Assembly (NCBI GenBank): GCA_002314565.1
Contig: DCGL01000006.1
Span: 6,022-11,936 of the forward strand
Source of the DNA: Clostridiales bacterium UBA1779
GTDB taxonomy: Bacteria; Bacillota; Clostridia; Oscillospirales; CAG-272
DNA length: 5,915 nucleotides
Direction: 5' to 3'
The notes beneath the pieces are model-generated. The model had not been told where the DNA came from and did no database searches. It was given only the letters and a program-made list of their open reading frames with translations. Below, one piece after another: positions 1-5,915 of this stretch (its first letter is position 1; each line of letters begins with the position of its first letter). A program made the position numbers and the translations under genes.

Positions 1-1288
1 ACATACCCGCCGTGAGATTTTCAATATCCTCGCGCAGCATATCGTCCCCGCTTACGGCGGATACGGAGTGCTTGCTTGAAAATCCGTAGTTTCCGGACAG
101 GCGTCTGTCGGAAAGTCCCTGACCGAACATATCTATGAGAAGAGTCGGCCTTCTCGTCGTAAAAAATTCAAAAACCTCTTCGGATGCGGCGTAATCGGCG
201 TATTTGCCTGAAACGAGACCCTTCTCGATGATTGCGCTGCTGTCCTCGTTCAGCTGAAGGCGGAAAGCCTTCAGCCTTTCCGTAACCGCGGCGTTTCCCT
301 TGACTATGCACAGGCCGCAGTCACGCAGATAATCCATAAGCGTGGTCTTGTCAGGATAAATCAGCGGCAGGTATTTGTCGGCAAAATCAATGTCGCCGCC
401 GCCGTCTATTGCGGTATTGACTTCAGACAGTTCGGCTTCGAGCGCTTCACGCACCTTTGCGTCCTGCGCCTTTTTGAGCAGGGACTGAACAGTCGATCGT
501 ATTTCTCTGAGATTTTCGGGTGTCGCAATGATTTCTTTTGCCGGCGGAACCGTGAACTCACCGCAGTTTTCGGTGACTCTCTGGCTGCCGGAATCGTATC
601 TGACGATTCTGTCGATTTCATCGCCGAAGAATTCGATTCTGACGGCGAATACTCCGCGCCCGGCATCCGTATCCGACGGAGCGGACAAATCGCGGGGGCA
701 GGACATCACTATGTCGATAATTCCGCCGCGGCGGGCATACTGACCGGGACCTTCGGCAAGGTCACAACGGCGGTATCCTGCTCTGACAAGACGCTGCTCC
801 ATCTCTTCCGGGGCCATTTCGAGGTTCGGATTTACTGAAAATACTGCCGATGCCAAAACGTCCGTCGGAATCGTGTATCCCACAAGTGCGTCGGGTGTGG
901 TGATTACGACGTCGGCGGTTTTTCCGATTATTTCAAGCAGAGTCGAAATTCTTTTGAGCTCATACTCACGGGACGCGACGAGACCGTAAAGGTTTACGTC
1001 TCTCGCGGGGAAGAAAACACAGTGCTTTCCGAAGCCTTCGAGCATATTGGACATATGCAGGCATTCTTTTTCCTCAGAGCATAACAAAAGCACCGGTCCC
1101 GCCCCCGGCATATCCTCGCAGATTGCGGCACAGAGAATATCCGCTGCCCCGGAACACAGTCCCGTGAGCAGCATAGGCAGGTTTTTCGCAGTTTTCTGCT
1201 TTTTTACCGTTTCAAGCAGCTTTCTGTACTCGCCCTCTTCTCTGATGCACGAAGTAAGTATTCGGTTGTTAAGGGCAGATTCAGACAA
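1..1288 (-). CDS. mfd: Transcription-repair coupling factor Mfd, N-terminal part (3' end outside the window)
   Basis: Mfd is a cytoplasmic DNA translocase that removes RNA polymerase stalled at lesions and recruits UvrA for nucleotide excision repair. About 429 residues are visible of the usual ~1,100-1,200. They cover the UvrB-like N-terminal module and some of the following linker region; the polymerase-interacting and helicase domains lie beyond the left edge. Recognisable landmarks are a degenerate P-loop-like stretch LPMLLTGLCSGAA (37-49), FFPARD (92-97), SREYE (106-110), GPGQYARRGGIIDI (180-193) and RIEFFGDEIDRI (217-228), all in the order found in Mfd. The start is inferred to be TTG at 1288. 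The frame is open back to 1381 but contains no ATG, GTG or other TTG before it, and the next ATG (residue 39) would cut into the conserved LPMLLTGL segment. An AAAGAGGT site lies just upstream. The gene follows pth by 32 bases, so it is probably cotranscribed with pth and glnN. The identity is secure; the start is less so. Confidence 0.9.
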   Translation of the reverse strand, partial: MSESALNNRILTSCIREEGEYRKLLETVKKQKTAKNLPMLLTGLCSGAADILCAAICEDMPGAGPVLLLCSEEKECLHMSNMLEGFGKHCVFFPARDVNLYGLVASREYELKRISTLLEIIGKTADVVITTPDALVGYTIPTDVLASAVFSVNPNLEMAPEEMEQRLVRAGYRRCDLAEGPGQYARRGGIIDIVMSCPRDLSAPSDTDAGRGVFAVRIEFFGDEIDRIVRYDSGSQRVTENCGEFTVPPAKEIIATPENLREIRSTVQSLLKKAQDAKVREALEAELSEVNTAIDGGGDIDFADKYLPLIYPDKTTLMDYLRDCGLCIVKGNAAVTERLKAFRLQLNEDSSAIIEKGLVSGKYADYAASEEVFEFFTTRRPTLLIDMFGQGLSDRRLSGNYGFSSKHSVSAVSGDDMLREDIENLTAGM

Positions 1289-1292
1289 AACT

Positions 1293-1300
1293 ACCTCTTT
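1293..1300 (-). promoter_or_regulatory. Ribosome binding site supporting the TTG start of mfd
   Basis: On the minus strand the sequence reads AAAGAGGT, then 4 bases, then TTG at 1288. It is a reasonable but imperfect Shine-Dalgarno at somewhat short spacing. It supports choosing the rare TTG start, since no ATG or GTG is available in the open part of the frame upstream. It sits 0 bases downstream of the palindrome at 1301-1316, so folding of that palindrome could affect access to it. Confidence 0.5.
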
Positions 1301-1316
1301 GCCGTCCGCGGACGGC
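1301..1316 (-). repeat. Perfect 16-base palindrome between pth and mfd
   Basis: GCCGTCCGCGGACGGC is exactly self-complementary. In minus-strand RNA it can form a 6-bp all-but-one GC stem (GCCGUC/GACGGC) closed by a CGCG loop. It lies 4 bases after the pth stop codon and immediately before the mfd Shine-Dalgarno. It is not followed by a U-run on the minus strand (AAAGAGG comes next), so it does not look like an intrinsic terminator. It could be a translation-modulating or mRNA-stabilising hairpin, a protein-binding site, or chance; the sequence does not decide. Confidence 0.6.
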
Positions 1317-1320
1317 GTCT

Positions 1321-1965
1321 TTATTGCACGGGGGAATTGAAATACTGTTTGGCCTCCTCGGCTTTGCCGGAGAGTATCAGTTCAAGTCCCGCATAAGTGT
1401 GTTCGAAAATCTTTTCAAGAGTGCAGAGATCCCCGTCGGGGAACTTTGACAGCACCCAGTCCGCAAGGTCCATTTCGGCTACGGGCTTCTTGCCGACACC
1501 GATTCTCACTCTGGGGAAGGTGTCGCTGTTGAGCTGGTAAATGATGCTCTTGAGTCCGTTGTGGCTGCCGGACGAACCGTCGGTTCTGTATCTTTCGCGC
1601 CCGACGTCGAGATTGATGTCGTCGACGATGACAAGGATTCTCTCGGGCGGAATTTTATAAAAATCCGCAGCCTCTCTTACGGCTTCGCCTGAGGAGTTCA
1701 TATAGGTCTGAGGGCAGAGGAGCAAGACCCCGTGCCCGGCGATTTCGGCTCTTGCAGTCAGAGCCTTGAATCTTGCCGAATCAACTCTGACCCCGAGCTT
1801 TCTTGCAATCACTCCGACGCAGAGAAAACCTGCGTTATGCCTTGTGAAGGTGTATTCGGTTCCCGGATTTCCGAGTCCGACAATCATCCACTCGACGTTT
1901 GCCGAGTGAGGAGTATTGCCCTTTCCTTCGGAAATCTTTTTGAACAAATCGAAAATATCTGACAT
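1321..1965 (-). CDS. pth: Peptidyl-tRNA hydrolase
   Basis: This cytoplasmic enzyme cleaves the ester bond of peptidyl-tRNAs that drop off ribosomes, freeing tRNA for reuse. The 214-residue product carries the bacterial Pth motifs: GLGNPG (30-35, with the Asn corresponding to E. coli Asn10), RHNAGF (42-47, catalytic His43), TYMNSSGEAV (87-96, Asn90), IVDD (113-116, Asp115 in the place of Asp93) and SHNGLKS (134-140). All expected active-site residues are present. The core begins near residue 26, so about 25 residues precede the usual N-terminus. They are hydrophilic and in keeping with extended forms I recall from Oscillospiraceae-type Clostridia. ATG 1965 begins 6 bases after the glnN stop, with only an A-rich stretch before it (GTATATAAGAAAA) and no GGAG element, so translation probably depends on ribosomes finishing glnN. 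An internal ATG at Met27 would give a core-length protein but also lacks a clear ribosome binding site. The protein ends with TAA at 1321-1323. Confidence 0.95.
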   Translation of the reverse strand: MSDIFDLFKKISEGKGNTPHSANVEWMIVGLGNPGTEYTFTRHNAGFLCVGVIARKLGVRVDSARFKALTARAEIAGHGVLLLCPQTYMNSSGEAVREAADFYKIPPERILVIVDDINLDVGRERYRTDGSSGSHNGLKSIIYQLNSDTFPRVRIGVGKKPVAEMDLADWVLSKFPDGDLCTLEKIFEHTYAGLELILSGKAEEAKQYFNSPVQ

Positions 1966-1971
1966 TTTTTC

Positions 1972-4071
<2,100 letters not shown>

Positions 4072-4078
4072 AGCAGTT

Positions 4079-4086
4079 CCTCCTTT
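4079..4086 (-). promoter_or_regulatory. Strong ribosome binding site for glnN
   Basis: The minus strand reads AAAGGAGG, then 7 bases, then GTG at 4071. This near-ideal Shine-Dalgarno fixes GTG as the glnN start even though there is an in-frame ATG ten codons later. Confidence 0.88.
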
Positions 4087-4104
4087 AATAGTCAGTATTT
4101 AAAA

Positions 4105-4134
4105 AGTATATTCTGTATTATATCAAAATGTCAA
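4105..4134 (-). promoter_or_regulatory. Sigma-70-type promoter for glnN (and probably pth-mfd)
   Basis: On the minus strand a consensus -35 TTGACA (4134-4129) is followed after 18 bases by TATACT (4110-4105), one mismatch from the consensus -10. Transcription would start near 4098, giving a leader of only about 27 bases. That leaves no room for a riboswitch, T-box or ANTAR-type antiterminator leader such as controls some nitrogen genes in Clostridia. Any control would have to act on initiation. Confidence 0.72.
4117..4125 (-). promoter_or_regulatory. Possible second glnN promoter with extended -10
   Basis: TGATATAAT on the minus strand is a perfect extended -10 element (TGnTATAAT), lying inside the spacer of the TTGACA/TATACT promoter. 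The best -35 at 16-base spacing is CTGAAA, 4 of 6 matches, which an extended -10 can tolerate. It would start transcription near 4110. The two overlapping promoters could not be occupied at once. Confidence 0.45.
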
Positions 4135-4149
4135 GTAATTTCAGCAGTG

Positions 4150-4178
4150 TTGACAAATCGGGACTGTGTATGTATAGT
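4150..4178 (+). promoter_or_regulatory. Sigma-70-type promoter for the membrane-lipid fusion gene
   Basis: A consensus TTGACA (4150-4155) is followed after 17 bases by TATAGT (4173-4178), one mismatch from the consensus -10 at ideal spacing. The start would be near 4185, giving a leader of about 38 bases. Its -35 lies 15 bases from the -35 of the glnN promoter on the other strand, so the two are divergent and back to back and may be affected by the same bound protein. Confidence 0.72.
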
Positions 4179-4210
4179 GTCAAATGGCGGTTTGTCCGCA
4201 AATTCACAAA

Positions 4211-4216
4211 AAGGAG
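4211..4216 (+). promoter_or_regulatory. Ribosome binding site for the fusion gene
   Basis: AAGGAG lies 6 bases before ATG 4223, within an A-rich run. It is a good Shine-Dalgarno and supports this start. Confidence 0.82.
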
Positions 4217-4222
4217 TGCTGT

Positions 4223-5915
4223 ATGAACAAGCGCCTCAAGAACTTAATATGGCTTCTGGTGCTCATGGCACTCAGCATCGTAACCCTTAAGGTGGTCGTC
4301 CGCAGTGCGGGGGATTACACCGTCAGCGATTTCCGCGCCATTGTCCGCGGCATGAACCCGCTGTGGATTGTGCTTGCCTGCGTTTTCTCCTTCGGTTTTA
4401 TCTATTTTGAAGCTCTGGGACTGCGCTATACCTGCCGCTTTTTAGGGCACCGCGCAAGGCTAAAGCAAACGCTTATGTACTCCGCCGCGGACTTCTATTT
4501 TTCGGGCATCACTCCCACGGCGGCGGGCGGTCAGCCTGCGGCACTGGTTGTTATGACAAGCCGCAATGTGCCCACGGCGATTTCCGCCATGGCGCTCATG
4601 CTTAATCTTGTGATGTACACCGTCTCCCTTGTGATTATCGGCGTCATTTTCATCGCAATAAACCCATCCATGTTCCTGCGGCTGGACACCTTCCCGAAAA
4701 TCTGCGTCATTGTGGGAATGCTGGTGCAGCTGTTCCTGATTTGGTTCTATCGCCTTTGTATGTATAAGGACAAGGTGGTGCTTAGGGTCTGCGACTGGAT
4801 ATTAAAGCTTTTATGCAGGCTTCACCTTATGCGGAATTACGAGTCACGCCGCGAGACGCTGGAGCGCACAATTGAGCAGTACAGGGTCTGCGGCGAAAAG
4901 CTCCGTCAGGACAAAGCACTGCCCCGCCGTGTTCTGCTGTGCAATCTCGCCCAGAGAATGTCGGTCATATTGGTGCCCGTCTGCGTATTCTTCGGCATGG
5001 GCGGCAAGGCAGGGAATATTCTCGATGCCCTGTCCGCGCAGGTGCTGGCAATCCTCGGCTCCAACTCCATGCCCATCCCAGGTGCCGTGGGTATCTCCGA
5101 CTATCTGCTCATTAGCGGCTACGGCAGCATCATTGCAACCCCCGTTTCTCTTGACCTGATAAGCCGCACTATCTGCTTCTTCCTGCCGCTTATTCTCTGC
5201 GGCATAGCAGTGTTTGCGGAAATCATAAAGACCAACGTTGCGGAGGAAAAAACCGTGTCCGAAAAACGCTTTATTAATTTCACCTTCAACAAAAAGGCGG
5301 GCAAGCCTGTGAAGTGGATACTCACCGCGCCTGTTGTATCGCTGCTTGCGGGTAAGCTCATGGACACAAGGCTCTCCACGGCGTTTATAAAGGGCTTTGT
5401 GAAGAACAACAAAATTGTCACGGAGGATTATCTTAAAGAATCCTACGGCTGCTTTAACGACTTCTTCACACGGCGCATCCGCCCCGAGCTTCGCCCCGTT
5501 AACTACGCGGAGGAGGCCTTCATATCCCCCTGCGACGGTGCACTGTCGGCGTATCGCCTGGAGCCTGACTGCAAATTCTCCGTGAAGCAGATTAACTACA
5601 CCGCCGAGGAGCTTGTACGCAATGCTGAGCTTGCAAAGCGCTATGAGGGCGGACTCTGCCTCGTGCTGAGGCTCGGAGTTGACAACTACCACCGCTACTG
5701 CTATCTCGATGACGGAGTCAAGAGCGACAACACCTTCATAAGAGGTCGTTACAGCCCCGTCATGCCCCTTGTGTCCCTCAATAATCCCGTGTATCGGCAG
5801 AACAGCCGCGAGTACTGCATACTCCACACGGAGCACTTCGGCGATGTTGTGCAGATTGAGGTGGGCGCCTGCATGGTGGGCAGAATAGTAAATCACCACG
5901 GCGCGGGCAGCTTTA
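4223..5915 (+). CDS. psd: Flippase-like membrane domain fused to phosphatidylserine decarboxylase (3' end outside the window)
   Basis: The 564 codons visible form one uninterrupted frame. Residues 1 to about 335 are a polytopic membrane domain with hydrophobic segments near 8-26, 46-66, 118-147, 160-180, 237-258, 265-287 and 312-333. Its motifs ITPTAAGGQPA (96-106) and MPIPGAVGISDYL (283-295) match the LPG_synthase_TM/UPF0104 flippase-like family, related to the membrane part of MprF. From about 350 onward it is a clostridial-type phosphatidylserine decarboxylase, which turns phosphatidylserine into phosphatidylethanolamine at the membrane. Landmarks are FINFTFNKKAGKPVKW (350-365), CFNDFFTRRIRPELRPV (410-426), SPCDG (435-439, Asp438 being the likely catalytic Asp), RLGVDNYHRYC (483-493) and IEVGACMVGRI (545-555). 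The LGST-like self-cleavage Ser, which becomes the pyruvoyl cofactor, lies about 40-60 residues past the edge and cannot be checked. The second His of the usual YHRxH motif is Cys493 here. Domain identities are firm; coupling of synthesis to lipid transport is inference. No phosphatidylserine synthase gene is visible. Confidence 0.9.
   Translation, partial: MNKRLKNLIWLLVLMALSIVTLKVVVRSAGDYTVSDFRAIVRGMNPLWIVLACVFSFGFIYFEALGLRYTCRFLGHRARLKQTLMYSAADFYFSGITPTAAGGQPAALVVMTSRNVPTAISAMALMLNLVMYTVSLVIIGVIFIAINPSMFLRLDTFPKICVIVGMLVQLFLIWFYRLCMYKDKVVLRVCDWILKLLCRLHLMRNYESRRETLERTIEQYRVCGEKLRQDKALPRRVLLCNLAQRMSVILVPVCVFFGMGGKAGNILDALSAQVLAILGSNSMPIPGAVGISDYLLISGYGSIIATPVSLDLISRTICFFLPLILCGIAVFAEIIKTNVAEEKTVSEKRFINFTFNKKAGKPVKWILTAPVVSLLAGKLMDTRLSTAFIKGFVKNNKIVTEDYLKESYGCFNDFFTRRIRPELRPVNYAEEAFISPCDGALSAYRLEPDCKFSVKQINYTAEELVRNAELAKRYEGGLCLVLRLGVDNYHRYCYLDDGVKSDNTFIRGRYSPVMPLVSLNNPVYRQNSREYCILHTEHFGDVVQIEVGACMVGRIVNHHGAGSF
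5242..5257 (+). promoter_or_regulatory. Possible internal ribosome binding site and GTG start at the domain junction
   Basis: GGAGG (5242-5246) is followed after 8 bases by an in-frame GTG at 5255 (Val345). This falls between the end of the last membrane segment and the first residues of the decarboxylase domain. Initiation here would give a soluble-type decarboxylase of the normal length class without the membrane domain. It may be chance, as the bases also encode a plain Ala-Glu-Glu-Lys linker. Confidence 0.3.

Noticed and set aside
1301..1327. Intrinsic terminator reading rightward from the 16-base palindrome
   Set aside because: The bases after it on the plus strand (GTCTTTATTG) are not a convincing T-run, and no plus-strand gene ends here.
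4072..4104. Riboswitch, T-box or ANTAR-target leader before glnN
   Set aside because: Only about 27-38 bases separate the likely transcription starts from the start codon, with no stable stem-loop seen.
4187..4199. Small hairpin GCGG-TTTGT-CCGC in the fusion gene leader
   Set aside because: Only 4 base pairs, with mismatched flanks and no U-run, and the leader is about 38 bases, too short for a riboswitch. Probably chance.
4844..5899. A 351-codon open frame on the minus strand opposite the fusion gene
   Set aside because: It lies wholly antisense to a frame with clear flippase and decarboxylase motifs. Its translation is rich in His, Ala and Val with no recognisable domain, and long antisense frames arise easily opposite genes with this codon bias.

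Overview
The window looks like chromosomal DNA of moderate GC from a bacterium of class Clostridia, probably a gut relative of the Oscillospiraceae/Ruminococcaceae. The reasons are a type III glutamine synthetase, a peptidyl-tRNA hydrolase with the short N-terminal extension I associate with that group, adjacent pth and mfd genes as in many Firmicutes, strong AGGAGG-type ribosome binding sites, and a clostridial-style phosphatidylserine decarboxylase domain. The placement is inferred from sequence character, not from a search. I see no insertion sequence, integrase, tRNA, rRNA or CRISPR array.

Layout. The left two thirds is a tightly packed minus-strand cluster, transcribed in the order glnN (4071 to 1972), pth (1965 to 1321), mfd (from 1288, running off the left edge). 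glnN and pth are 6 bases apart and pth has no good ribosome binding site of its own. pth and mfd are 32 bases apart, and that gap holds a perfect 16-base palindrome just before the Shine-Dalgarno of a TTG-initiated mfd. The cluster therefore joins nitrogen assimilation (glutamine synthetase), recycling of peptidyl-tRNA from stalled translation, and rescue of RNA polymerase stalled at DNA lesions.

A 151-base divergent intergenic region (4072-4222) carries good sigma-70-type promoters facing both ways, with their -35 boxes back to back. To the right, on the plus strand, one reading frame opens at ATG 4223 and is still open at the window edge (564 codons seen). Its first ~335 residues are a polytopic membrane domain of the flippase-like family (LPG_synthase_TM/UPF0104, the family of the MprF membrane domain). 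Its C-terminal part is a nearly complete phosphatidylserine decarboxylase.

The most interesting item is this fusion. It has an MprF-like plan, a membrane lipid-flippase-type domain followed by a cytoplasmic lipid-modifying enzyme, but the enzyme makes phosphatidylethanolamine instead of lysyl-phosphatidylglycerol. A good internal ribosome binding site and GTG lie exactly at the domain junction, so one gene might also yield a stand-alone decarboxylase. The self-cleavage site of the decarboxylase lies beyond the window, so its activity cannot be judged completely.
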